DNA of 40,650 nt from Thamnocephalis sphaerospora (taxonomy: Eukaryota > Zoopagomycota > Zoopagomycetes > Zoopagales > Sigmoideomycetaceae). Each line of letters starts with the position of its first letter. Positions within the stretch are counted from its first letter, which is position 1. Below the pieces are notes generated by a model. It did no database searches and was not told where the DNA came from. It saw nothing but the letters and a program-made list of their open reading frames with translations. The translations under genes were made by a program, and so were the position numbers. Below, in pieces: positions 1 to 11,821 of the stretch. The stretch lies in the NCBI GenBank assembly GCA_003614735.1, contig KZ992499.1, positions 1 through 40,650 of the forward strand. The letters are read 5' to 3'.

Positions 1-1661
1 AACGCGATGCGTCTTGCAAGGGTAGCCAGCGCTTCGTCGATTTACAGGGGTAACAACGCCATGGTTTATGTTGGTTCAATCGGCCAACATCGCATTAACT
101 CTGGTCTCGCACACTACAGATTTATCGACAAATATAACCCTGGTTATCTTTTCAAGCCAAACTACTGGAAGGTGGTTTCAGCCGACGGGATAGCATCTCA
201 TTTGGGTAGTCTATGTGTAAGACCAGAATATAGCCTTGGTGTGTAGACATCTCTGTTTACAAAATTCCGTACTAAACGTATAGCATGCTATCGAAGATAA
301 TTGGGATGTACTTGTCTACGAGACCTTCTCTTTAGGCAAGGATGTACCAACACCCGATGCGAAAGAGGTAATACTGCATATGCTCTAGCGCGGAGTTTGT
401 ATCAATGCTAATACTCCTTAAATATTGTGCACAAAACGCAGAAATATGCTGCCGAAAAAAGATGCTGTTTGTTTGAAGAACAATACAAGAAGCATAATAC
501 TGATTTCTACGACATGGCTGTTCAATATGCTTACAACGAATTTCTGGAAGCCATTAAGCCGATGCAGAAAGAAATTGCTGCCAAAGGGATGGAGAACGAG
601 CATTTGGAGCAACTTCTAAAGTACCAGCGCAACGCCATGGGTAAGAGCAAAGGTAGAAAGCCGGCCATAGGTGTTTACTAACTTATAAATAATCAATGCA
701 AACAGCCACATTCAATGTTGCTGTTGAGTATCATCGGGATGATATGTACGAAGCGAATCGCGATAAGCTGAGTTCAATGTGTAGCAACAGGATCACATTA
801 TTGGCTTACAATCAGACACCATGGAACTCGACAAGTTTTTCAATACAGCTGTTTGTCGATCGCGCGCTACAGATGCGGGAGAATGCAATTCAAGAACGAA
901 CACAGCAAGAAGTTGAACAGCGGATGAAAAACATTGATTCAGCGACTGCGCAAATCATGGCGAAGTTTGATGAGCAACGCACAGAAATATGTCACTTGAA
1001 AGCAATAGTTGCCAAAAACGATGCTGAAATCAGCAATCATATCGATATGAATAGCATGCTGAAAGCGGTGAACAACTATCAAGACAAGGACATCAGTAGA
1101 CTGGAAACGGCAAATAGCGAAAAGGATGACATTATTAGCGCGCTGAAAGTGGCAAATAGTATGCTAGAATCAGCAAATAATGAAAAGGACGAAGCTATAA
1201 ATATGCTGAAAGCAGCGAATAGCGAAAAAGATGTGGTTATTCACGCGCTGGAAACCGAGGCTGAAGCGCAGGATGAGTTGATCGCCGCATGTAGAAAGGA
1301 TGTTAGCAAGCTAAGAACGGTAATTGATAGGCAAGATACCGTTATTGATGAGCTTGCATCGGTAATTTGTGGGCAAGAGACCGTCATAAATGAACAACAG
1401 GAAATGGCAGGTGCGCAAGAGAACAAGATGAAAGCACATCAATTAGTTGCAGACCAGCTGAAGACAACGATTGAGGAGCAACGTACACTCATACGCCAAC
1501 ACGAAGAGAGCATCAAAGGGCAAACTGGCCAAATTGACGCGCTGCTGGCTCAAGTCGCCAAAAAAGAGGCTGACATTGCTAGAGCAAGCAAAGAGGTAGC
1601 TGAGCTTGGAGCAGCACTGGCATGTCTTGTAAATGCACAACATGAAAAGGAAGTGAGCTAG
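1..1661 (+). CDS. unrecognised coiled-coil protein (5' end may lie outside window)
   Basis: I do not recognise the family. Four exons join in phase: (1 or 7)-240, 284-367, 442-670 and 706-1661; the stop is TAG at 1659-1661. The introns are 43, 74 and 35 nt, with branch-like TACTAAAC (270-277), GCTAATAC and a perfect TACTAAC (676-682). From the ATG at 7 the product is 500 aa, but the frame is open to the window edge, so the true start may be upstream. The first ~180 residues look globular (YVGSIGQHR, FKPNYWKVV). The last ~250 are a charged, Gln/Glu/Lys-rich coiled coil with repeats of the form LKxANSEKDxxIxxL, then INEQQ/IDRQDTVIDEL-type repeats. Base composition is visibly more AT-rich than the genes further right, which could mean transfer or relaxed accessory DNA. 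Function unknown. The splice phasing makes a single gene likely; the start is uncertain. Confidence 0.62.
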
Positions 1662-1699
1662 GAACAAAGAAGGACGTGGAAGCCATTTGGGTGTTAGTA

Positions 1700-2330
1700 G
1701 TATTCAAATGAGAAGATAAAAGTAACATTTTTACTAGTAGAATTGGACCATATGACTGTACCATCCGCCACTCCCTGACTGGTTGTGGCGGTGGTGGAGG
1801 CAGTCTGTCGCCTAGGTAGTCGTAATACCGACGGTTGAGGTTGTAGTCGTGAAAGGCTACCTCGCGTAGGATGGCCATGATGACCCGAAATCCACGTCCT
1901 TTGAGCGAGAACACAGAGAACCTCTGCAGCGCCTGATCCAGCGGGTGGACTATGGACCGCGAGTCGATCTCGAATCCCATCATTTGCAGCCGGGAGATGA
2001 TCCGGTGGCAGCGGAGGATGTGCACGCGTGATCGATGACCCTGCGCACAGTGGCTGCAGTTCACCTTGTCATTGTAGACCGGCAGGCGCCCGGTCCACCA
2101 CCTGAGTAGCAGATTGGTCACCCACTCTGGCCCATCGTACGTGAGGAGCGGCGACGGGTAGAACAGCCATGGCAGTCCCATGGGGAGTGCGGTGCCGCGG
2201 CCTTTCTCAGCCGCCAGCTTCATTGCCTTTCGGCGTACCGTCGGCCTAACCTTGGATAGTAATGGCGCACTAAATTGGCTAAAAGTACGATAGATCGGCC
2301 ACAACCGAGTTGCGGACCCATGAGCTAAAA
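1700..2330 (-). mobile_element. degenerate LINE-type reverse transcriptase C-terminal fragment
   Basis: The minus strand is open from about 2469 to 1579. The part from about 2300 to 1750 reads like the tail of a fungal non-LTR reverse transcriptase: a basic segment, then LLRWWTGRLP, then a Cys/His cluster CSHCAQGHRSRVHILRC (C-x2-C-x5-H-x5-C by my reading, near 2060-2010), then a basic region and a proline run. Family knowledge: many LINE-type polymerases end in an RWR.G.LP...C..C...H...C zinc-knuckle tail. No polymerase FxDD motif is present, so this is a 5'-truncated remnant. It lies on the same strand as the tRNA-Gly and directly 3' of it. The open frame also runs through the tRNA and into the antisense of the coiled-coil gene; those parts are chance. 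Element boundaries were not determined. Confidence 0.5.
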
Positions 2331-2347
2331 TCGTGGCAGCCAGCGGC

Positions 2348-2351
2348 AAAA
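2348..2351 (-). terminator. Pol III T-tract terminator of tRNA-Gly
   Basis: The minus strand reads CCCGTTTTGCC just 3' of the tRNA. A run of four T's 6 nt past the discriminator is a minimal RNA polymerase III stop signal. Confidence 0.7.
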
Positions 2352-2357
2352 CGGGAA

Positions 2358-2428
2358 TGCGTAGTCTGGGAATCGAACCCAGGTCTACCGCGTGGCAGGC
2401 GGTAATTATACCACTAAACCAACTACGC
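2358..2428 (-). tRNA. tRNA-Gly (GCC)
   Basis: Read on the minus strand, a complete 71-nt cloverleaf is visible. The 7-bp acceptor stem is GCGTAGT paired with ACTACGC, followed by discriminator A. The A box region is TGGTTTAGTGG. The anticodon stem is ACCGC/GCGGT with loop CTGCCAC, giving anticodon GCC at 2394-2396. The T arm carries the B box GGTTCGATTCC. There is no intron and CCA is not encoded, as usual for eukaryotes. A T4 tract for Pol III termination follows within 10 nt. Confidence 0.97.
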
Positions 2429-4668
2429 TTGATATCTGGAAAAGAGAAAAACGCTCTGAGTGCATCCACGATTTCGTTGATTTTGGCCGCGTTCCGGCGC
2501 TTAAAAGTCGCGTTTGCAGAGATGAGCGTTTACTACAATGATTGTAGCATCTCACTAGGTCTGAGAGACTCAGAGCCTAAATATTTCTGGTTATGAAATT
2601 TGTATCGACCCCGCAAGAAGAGGAAATGCATTTTGCAACCTACTCCTACTCGCGATTCTCAAGACTTTGTCTGTAATCAGTATTGCTGCACTCTCAAGTC
2701 TATTCAGTTCACCAATGAGCAACTTGAAAAGCTTACTGGGAGTGCCGAGCGTTTGAGTATTCATGGGCACGTATGAGTTTTGTTGAATACACACCAATAA
2801 TCAAAAGCATTCCGACAAGTATGCAATTGGGATTGGAGATGCAGCGCACTTTGGTATTTACAGCGGCTTTATAAGGGCCAGTAGAATACACGTGCCTTAA
2901 ACAATGCCTCGCTTTATTCGTATGCGTACTTTTACACTGGTGCACCGTAACTGTGTAAAATACGGTTATAACAGGAGCTGGTGATGCGTGCAGTACATTA
3001 CTGGCATAGAAGCGCGCAATAGGTTGTCGGCAAAAGTATACGTATCGACAGCGCTTCTGGCTTTTATAATCAGTCTCACTCACGTAAGCGTGCTCTGCAT
3101 CAGAACAAATTTGCGTCCTGTCTTTACTAGGCCTGTTCAAATAAGCAAATCGCCATACTCGTTACGCTTTCATTGCCCTTGTCAGCATTCGAGTCGGCAT
3201 GTCTTGCTAAACTCGTTATCTAGCCGGTTCGTACTACCTTTGCAAGGGAGCGGTAACTGCAACAGCGGATCTGCCGCAAACCTCAAGCCACGAGGGAGCA
3301 TGCAGTATGACGTTCTTGTTGATACTCTTGCAGTCCCGGAGGCTTAGTCACGGTCGCGATAGGCACCCATGGTCCAATTGGGCGTGATAGTGTGCTTGTT
3401 ATCCTGGCTAGACCAATCTGTCAGCTGCTAAAAGCTTGCGTATTTTGTCGCGCTACCACTTGAAAGACGTTGGCGTTCCAAGTCAATTTCTCTAGCCAGC
3501 TTTTGGCAATGTGAATCAGATGGTTGGACAAAATGGTCGAGAGCAGTGCTCTATTTCCTTTCGGCAGTGAGCAGCTGCAGGTTGCGCGTTATTGGTCTGC
3601 TCGCTGCATATTACGGACAAACACCATATGCCTTGGCCGACAGGCTGCACCATTCTAAAGTGACAGCTGAATGTTTGGCTGTGATTGGAACGCCGGCTGC
3701 AGTCTGGGCGTGACGGCCTTAGCTCAACAAGGTGTTGAAGCTACAGTAATATGTGCGCATAAACAGTCCATTCCTGCACCCATTATTGGCTGTCACAGAA
3801 ATTAGATACGTCGCAGCGCCTAGAACCGCTTACCGCACCTTGACGCAGACTATAAATGCATAAAATTGATTAGCAAAAGCCTGTGCTATTTGGCAGCAGA
3901 ACATGCGTGTGTGGAAAAGGCATGGGGAAGCATGTGGTGCTTTGTGAAAAACGCTCCGCACTGCCGGCCGATTGCATAAGCTGCTGCATGCAACCATGTG
4001 GTGCACGCTTTGCGCCGTCATAATCTGCGTGGGTGAGTGCAGAGCTTGCATAAGCCTGCCGCTTTAATAGCCCCAGTGCCAGCGATTTGTGCCTTTCCAA
4101 CGGTGAGCTTGGCATCTTGTATAGTGCCAAGGTGCATTGGGCGAGCATAGCGTGCGTGGGTAGACGGCTGCGCAAAGGCTAATCTGAGTGCTCCGTGCGC
4201 CGCAGTCTGCTGGAGAAACTGGCACGGCGGGTGCCATCTTTGGGCGAATGGACGAGGCAGCTTGGCTACAATTGTTGCCCATCAACGAGCAGCGCAGTGT
4301 GCCCCCGTCTTGTGTTTTATCGGCGCTGTAGTGCTGTGATGCGGGCTGTAAATGAGCGCCATATCACTCGTATGGCGCTCATAAAGAGCGCTGTGAATAC
4401 AGCACAAAGGCAGACATGCAGTACCACAATTGCGGTGAGCATGCACATGCAGAATGTGGTTGGCATCGCTAATAGACGAGCACAGGCACAGTGTGCACTT
4501 CCTCATGGAGTCGTACATAATCCAGCCACAGCCAATGCCACTGCCACGCTTGCGGCTTCGCTGTCTGTTACTCTCCTAGCCTGTCTGCTGTACCGCTCTG
4601 TAGCGCTCGTGCACCACTTACGTCCCCTTCAGTTAGTACCACGTTGATACGATAGCATTTGTTTCGTA
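2429..4668. other. 2.2-kb region with no recognisable gene
   Basis: Several reading frames of 60-150 codons are open here on both strands (for example minus 3140-2733 and plus 4195-4647). None has recognisable domains, splice-joined continuations or a convincing start, and their residue make-up is Cys/His/Arg-rich as in random GC-rich DNA. The only clear structure seen is a perfect inverted repeat at 4352-4382. The stretch may be decayed transposon or accessory DNA plus the promoter of the membrane protein that starts at 4669. Confidence 0.5.
4352..4382. repeat. perfect 12-bp inverted repeat with 7-nt loop
   Basis: ATGAGCGCCATA (4352-4363) is followed by TCACTCG and then the exact reverse complement TATGGCGCTCAT (4371-4382). 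It lies about 290 bp upstream of the 7-TM gene. It may be a hairpin, a terminal-repeat relic or a dimeric binding site; nothing in the sequence decides between these. Confidence 0.8.
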
Positions 4669-5536
4669 ATGTCCATCCATCCTTTAGGCGAGCTCAACTA
4701 TAATGGATATCTGGCACAGGCAGAAAGCATCGATGAAGCGCGCGCGCGGCTGCAAGGTGTCTCGCTGCAGCTCATGCTGGACACGTTTGCCCTTTGCATA
4801 GTAATGCGCAACTTTTGCCACTCTATGCTATTGCTTTGTCGTGCACCGCACAAGCTAGCCGCCTGGTGCTGCATATCGCAGACACTGCCCGCCATTGTCT
4901 TTCTCATGATGGGGTCCTTTGGCATTATTTCACCACATGGACCATCCTGTCGGTCCACCATCTGGATTGGCTGCGCCGGGCTAATCATATCTGCCGATGC
5001 CGCCAACGCGCTACTTCTGGCCAAGGCGTATCGCGTGCATCGATGCAACCGATGGCTGCTTGCAATTGGAATCCTGCTAATCCTGCCCTCACCCGTGTTT
5101 ACATGGATTGTTGTCTATCACTGTCACATCACGCTGACGCCGACGGCCGGGTGCCTGTTTGTATTTCCAAGTTATCTTCCCTGGCTTAAATTTGCACTGG
5201 ATGCACCCATCAATATTTTCTTTTCAGTAGCTTTTATTATGGTGGTTTTCCAGCAGTACCGGATATCCGGCGTCAAATGCTGGGCAGACCTGGGCCGTGA
5301 CGGCTTCATAACCATGCTGCTTGTAGTTACATCAAATTTGATTTGCGCCACCGCCGTTGCTTTTGGGCTGTTTGGCGAGATGGCCGAGATGTTTTGGGTT
5401 GGAGACTGGTAAGCGCGCATCCTACGCCTTGCGTCGCTGCGCTCACGCTGATCACCGTGCGACCAGGATGATAACGTCTACGCTGCTGATTGCACATGTG
5501 CGCAAGTGCTCGCAAACCCTAGGGCAAACATGGTAG
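4669..5536 (+). CDS. seven-transmembrane integral membrane protein
   Basis: Two exons: 4669-5408 and 5467-5536, with a 58-nt intron (gtaagc...accag) joined in phase 2 through the Trp of GDW; the stop is TAG at 5534. The product is 269 aa. I see seven hydrophobic segments, roughly residues 33-55, 62-86, 96-120, 126-149, 165-192, 208-233 and 243-258. The short N-terminus is hydrophilic (MSIHPLGELNYNGY) and the tail after TM7 is only about 12 residues. The conserved-looking end is FGEMAEMFWVGDWMITSTLL. From memory, early-diverging fungi have lineage-expanded 7-TM proteins with a similar 'RDG...SN..C...DW.ITSTLL' signature, annotated only as hypothetical or integral membrane. A receptor role is possible but not shown. 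There is no cleavable signal peptide. The start at 4669 is the first ATG before the hydrophobic core. Confidence 0.72.
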
Positions 5537-6341
5537 CATGGTGCGTATCTCTGGCACAGTGTTCTGCTGCTTGGCGCAGTAATTTATTGACAAAAGTTTG
5601 TCTGCTACGACTGCCGCCGCAACAGCACAGTGTAGGTGTCCATCGCTTGGTCCGACCGGTATCTCACTGCTGAAAACAGATATAACATATTTGTAAACAG
5701 ATTGGTTGCTGGTTCGGCTATGTCGTGTGGTGCTTAGTGTGGCAGGAGGACCTGCATTGGCGGCAGCCATGCATTTGGACGTACGGAGAAAGGGCAAAGG
5801 CAAGCAGAGAGGCAGGAAAAAGCCGTTGCTAGACTTGAAAGTGCTATGAGCGCGTTGGTGGTGCAAAGGCGTACACCTTGTAACGGAACGGCCAGTTGGG
5901 TGTGGCCAATGGCTGGCAACGCGGCAACATTGGCGTCTGATGATCTGTCCAGGGGATGTCAAACGGCGTCAGTAGCATGCCAGGTGCCGTGGTGCAGAGG
6001 CAGCTGATGACAGCCAAATACAATTAGGCGCATTGCTAAGGCGGTCATCACTTGTCGCGATCACTTGGCCAAAGCTTACTCTTGTCGCTTGTGATGTATG
6101 TGTGTAGCCGACCAGGTCCACGCCTTGTCTTAAATCGACCAGGCCAAGTATGGCGATGAGCTGGCCAATCAGAATGCGACACATCCAGCAGTCGGCAGCG
6201 CGCAGGCCACGTCGTCAGCATATATTCACGTCGCTACTACTACTACACGAGGAATCCACCCCTCACTCGCCGACTGTGCTGCATTCATCTTTGTCCCCAC
6301 TATTCACAGTTCCAGCTTTGGGATACCGCCACTACTGCGCC
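5537..6341. other. intergenic region between 7-TM gene and calnexin
   Basis: No coding signal was found in this 0.8 kb on either strand. It should contain the 3' region of the membrane protein gene and the calnexin promoter. Near the calnexin start it carries a CCACGTCG element (6207-6214) and a TATA-like TATATT (6221-6226). Confidence 0.6.
6207..6226 (+). promoter_or_regulatory. candidate calnexin promoter elements (UPR-like site plus TATA-like box)
   Basis: CCACGTCG at 6207-6214 is the complement of CGACGTGG, one base from the TGACGTGG core bound by unfolded-protein-response bZIP factors in animals. TATATT follows at 6221-6226, about 116 bp before the calnexin ATG. The pairing is what one would expect for an ER-stress-inducible chaperone gene, but one degenerate 8-mer is weak evidence. 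Confidence 0.3.
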
Positions 6342-8436
6342 ATGCTGTCGCGTTCGCTGCTAATTGCCATGTGCCTGGCTGGCGCACTGGCCAAGGAGGA
6401 TCCAGCCTCTACTGCCTCGGTGGAGCGCCCTACGTTTACGGTGCGCATACGGTGGTGGTGCGGAAAGCGTGTGTCTCGCCATGTCGCGATGCTAACGAAT
6501 CTGCTTCGTGTCGTAGCCAACCAGCCTCAAGGCGCACTTTATTGAGCAGTTTACGGACGACTGGGCAGACCGCTGGTCTCGCAGCCAGGCCATCAAGCAG
6601 GTGGAGGACGCCGCTTTGGACGGCGACAAGGAGGCCGAGTTCCGGTTCGACGGCGAGTGGTCGGTGGAGGAGCCCACCGAGCTGCCGGCCATTGAGGGCG
6701 ATGCTGGTCTGGTGCTCAAGTCGGCGGCCAAGCACCACGCGCTTGTGTCAAAGTTTGCGGAGCCATTGGACAACGCCGACAACACGCTTGTGCTTCAGTA
6801 AGTGGCGAGCAGCATGTGTCATCACGAGTGTCGCCATCTAACCTGACGGCTGGCCCGCCCTAGGTACGAAGTCAAGATGCAAAACCCCATCGAGTGCGGT
6901 GGCGCGTACATCAAGCTGCTCACACACCAGGCGGACGGCAAGTTTGACCCGAGCAAGTTTGACGACAAGACGCCGTACACCATCATGTTTGGCCCGGATA
7001 AGTGCGGTCCCACCAACAAGGTGCACTTTATCTTCCGTCACAAAAACCCCGTCACTGGCGAGTACGAGGAGAAGCACCTGAAGACGCCGCCAATTGCGCG
7101 CATCACCAAGCGCAGCACACTGTACACGCTGATTGTCCGGTAAGTGTCTGCCGAAAGCGATGATGCACCACCAGCAGACGGTGTCACGACAGCGGAGTGC
7201 TAATGTTTGGCATGCAGGCCGGATAACACTTTTGAGATCCTCATCAACAACGTCAAGGTGTCGAGCGGCAGTCTGCTGCAAGACTTTATCCCGTCCGTCA
7301 ATCCGCCCGAGGAGATCGACGATGTGAACGACGTAAAGCCGGAAGACTGGGTCGACGAGTCGCGCATTGAAGATCCGGATGCGACCAAGCCGGACGACTG
7401 GGATGAGGATGCGCCGTACCAGATCCCGGATCCGGAGTCCAAGAAGCCGAAAGACTGGCTGGACAGCGAGCCGATCACGATTCCGGATCCCGATGCGGAG
7501 AAGCCGGATGACTGGGACGATGAGGAGGACGGCGAGTGGGTTGCGCCCAGCGTGCCGAATCCAAAGTGCGCGGATGTGTCGGGCTGTGGCCCGTGGAAGG
7601 CGTCGACCATCGTCAATCCCGACTACAAGGGCAAGTGGTACCCGCCAATGATCGACAACCCGGCGTACAAGGGGGTGTGGAAGCCGCGCAAGATCGCAAA
7701 TCCGGACTACTTCAACGACAAGCACCCGTCCAACTTTGAAAAGATTGTACGTATGGCGTGTCCAAACACGGTAATGATGAGCGTATCCGCGGCCGCTAAC
7801 CTTTTGCACGCCAACAGGACGCGGTGGGCTTTGAGCTGTGGACAATGCAGAATGAGATTCTCTTTGACAACATCTTTGTTGGCCACTCGGCCGAGGACGC
7901 CAGCAAGTTTGCCGAGGAGACCTGGGTGGTCAAGGACAAGATCGAGCGTGCGCAGGAGGATGCCGTCGCACCCAAGCCTAATCCCCAAGAGGATGACGAG
8001 GAGCCGAAGCTGCTTGAACAGCCGATCATGTACTTCCGCCACCACTTTGAGAAGTTCTACGAGCACGCGCAGATCGATCTACTCGAGGCGATCACCAGCC
8101 ACCCGGTTGTGGTGTCTGGCTTTGTTGGCCTGCTGACCATTGCATTCGTGCTGGTCATGGGCATCTTTGGCATCATCAGCAACGCATCCAGCGCGGTAAG
8201 TCCTGGGGCTGCTGGGCGGCTTTGCACGCCATCATCATTTAACCATTCTGGCGCATGCTGTCGATCAGTCTACTGCGCAGCCCAAGCGTGTTGCATCCAA
8301 AAAGTCAACCGCCAAGGCCGAGGCCGAGGACGAGACATCTTCGCCTGCGTCCGATGTGGGCAACGATGGCGACAACGAATCGGAGGGTGCCAAGAAGCGC
8401 CGCAGCAAGAAGAAGTCGCGCAAGGTCGACGGCTAA
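6342..8436 (+). CDS. CNX1: calnexin, ER membrane lectin chaperone
   Basis: Calnexin binds monoglucosylated N-glycans on folding glycoproteins in the ER membrane and recruits folding enzymes. Six exons are joined: 6342-6440, 6517-6797, 6864-7139, 7218-7746, 7818-8195 and 8269-8436, giving 576 aa, a normal fungal length. Residues 1-17 are a signal peptide ([17 protein letters not shown]). The lectin domain carries both family signatures ([19 protein letters not shown] and MFGPDKCG). The P-domain, about residues 255-380, has four motif-1 repeats (KPxDWD with IPDP spacers) and about four motif-2 repeats (GxWxPxxIxNPxY). A single TM helix is at about 490-515, followed by a cytosolic tail of about 60 residues rich in Lys/Arg and acidic residues that ends KSRKVDG. 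The tail lacks HDEL, as expected for the membrane-bound paralogue and unlike calreticulin. The gene is 309 bp upstream of the ankyrin gene. Confidence 0.96.
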
Positions 8437-8745
8437 GCATAAGCCGCAACTGTGCCTGCATTTATCCATCTCTGCGTAAATCATGCGCGCGGCAACGCGC
8501 CACACCTATCCGTGCCTCCGATATCCCTTTTGCAAGCTATGCAACAAAATCCTGTGATGAGCCTGTGTCCTGTGTCCTCCGTGTGTGTCTTGTGTAGGAA
8601 AGGGTGGTGCCGCATCACTGATGCTCAATGATCACGTCGACACTCTTACCCCTCCGCCCACTGTTACCGCTATTGCGCTTCATCTGGCGCGTACATCTTG
8701 CTCTTTTGCCATCTAGCATTACCCTGTTCATCACGTCTAGCCGCC
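8437..8745. other. short intergenic region, calnexin to ankyrin gene
   Basis: This 309-bp stretch has no coding signal and must hold both the calnexin 3' end and the promoter of the next gene. A run of pyrimidine-rich sequence precedes the ankyrin ATG, but no defined box was recognised. Confidence 0.5.
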
Positions 8746-9395
8746 ATGACAGACCAGGGCGCCAGTGCTGGTAAGCATAGCTGGATGTCAGCTGTTGCGT
8801 TGCCGGGTGCAAGCAAGCTCACAGTCGGGGTTAGCCGAGCGTATCATTGCCGCTAGTCGCCAAGACAATGAGGAGCTACTGCGGGAAGCGCTCAAGGAAG
8901 AGGGCGGTATCGCTGCGGTCAACAAGCGTAATAGTGCAGGTTCGACGGCGTTGCACTATGCGTAAGTGAGCGTGACCAGGGCAGACGACGCACGCACGCA
9001 CGCACGCACGCTTACGTTTCCTCGCGAACAGAGCCGAGTTTGGTGCATTTGGCTGTCTATGCACCCTATTGAATGTCCAGGGCATTGCGCTGGAGACGCG
9101 TGACACGATGCATCGCGAGACAGCTTTGATGCGCTGTGTGAAATCGCAGCGCTTGAACGCCGAGCTCCGCTTGCGCTGTCTGGCTGCGCTCATTCACGCC
9201 GGTGCCAGTGCCGAAGTGCGCGACGGCAGTAATAGGCTGGCTGAAGAGCTACTGCCGGCTGAAGAGTCGGAAGCCCGTAGTCTTTTGCAGCAGGCACGCC
9301 TGGCCAAGCGGTTGGTAAGTGTCATCGCCCCGCGAGTGTATTTAATGCGTAGTCTGACGTGATCAACGGTCTAGGGTGCTGGCGATATCGTGGAT

Positions 9396-9426
<31 letters not shown>

Positions 9427-9449
9427 GTGCATCAAGTGATGATGAGTAG
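8746..9449 (+). CDS. small ankyrin-repeat protein with poly-Asp tail
   Basis: Four exons are joined: 8746-8770, 8814-8961, 9032-9314 and 9375-9449, giving 176 aa. The 3' splice site at 8813 rather than the later CAG at 8824 is required to keep phase. The middle shows ankyrin hallmarks: NSAGSTALHYAAEFGAFGCL (about residues 43-62), then ETALMRCVKSQ... and LRCLAALIHAGASAEVRD (about residues 100-120). So there are two to three repeats, capped by helices. The C-terminus is a run of about ten Asp followed by ESASSDDE, encoded by a GAC tract (9393-9425). The size and layout resemble small fungal ankyrin proteins such as the S. cerevisiae YCR051W/Yar1 class. Yar1 chaperones ribosomal protein uS3, and an acidic tail would suit a chaperone for a basic partner, but orthology is not established here. 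Confidence 0.8.
8989..9011. repeat. (CGCA)n microsatellite in ankyrin gene intron 2
   Basis: Five to six tandem CGCA units lie inside the 70-nt intron 8962-9031, between the donor and the acceptor. They are outside coding sequence. Confidence 0.9.
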
Positions 9450-9668
9450 CGACATCCATAACATTGCGACGGCCGTCGTTGCAGGCCACATTGCGGCCTA
9501 GCAGCTCATTAAACATTCCGAGCTCCATATGCCTGTGCACTAAGCCAATCTGCTGACCAAATAGGTGTTTATTCCATCGACGGTTGGACTAATCAATCCG
9601 GCGCTTATCTGCTGGCGCACACACTGTTGCGCAATCATGAGCTAGCGCGGCAGCACCGGCGAGCGTGT

Positions 9669-11574
<1,906 letters not shown>

Positions 11575-11821
11575 GATGCGTGTGCTGCCCTGCTGCGCGA
11601 GGACGGTACGGAGGCCGATGCAGGGTATGCGTACGCAATTGTACGAGGATGAGCGATGATGGGGGATGAGGAGGATGAGGATTATTGCTGGGCGATCGTT
11701 GTGCTTGCACACGTCATCCTTCAACGATTAATGGCAGCGGCTGTTGTTATTAAGACATGTGGTTTGCTGACTTTACTAAGCTAGACGCGTCGCTCAACTG
11801 CGCGCGTCACGGTCGACCATT

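Noticed and set aside
7-1661. Viral (large DNA virus) origin of the coiled-coil gene
   Set aside because: The coiled-coil tail and AT-rich DNA are reminiscent, but it has three spliceosomal introns with fungal branch sites and no diagnostic viral domain was seen.
1579-2469. Treating the whole 296-codon minus frame as one gene
   Set aside because: Its first part lies over the tRNA-Gly and its last part over the coiled-coil exon; only the middle has RT-tail character, so it was called a fragment.
4195-4647. 150-codon plus-strand frame before the 7-TM gene
   Set aside because: Cys/Arg/His/Ala-rich random-like composition, spans the inverted repeat, and no in-phase junction to the 7-TM exon.
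6838-7845. 335-codon open frame on the minus strand across calnexin
   Set aside because: It is antisense to calnexin exons with clear motifs; Val/Arg/Leu-rich shadow caused by GC-rich codon bias, and it runs through calnexin introns without any domain.
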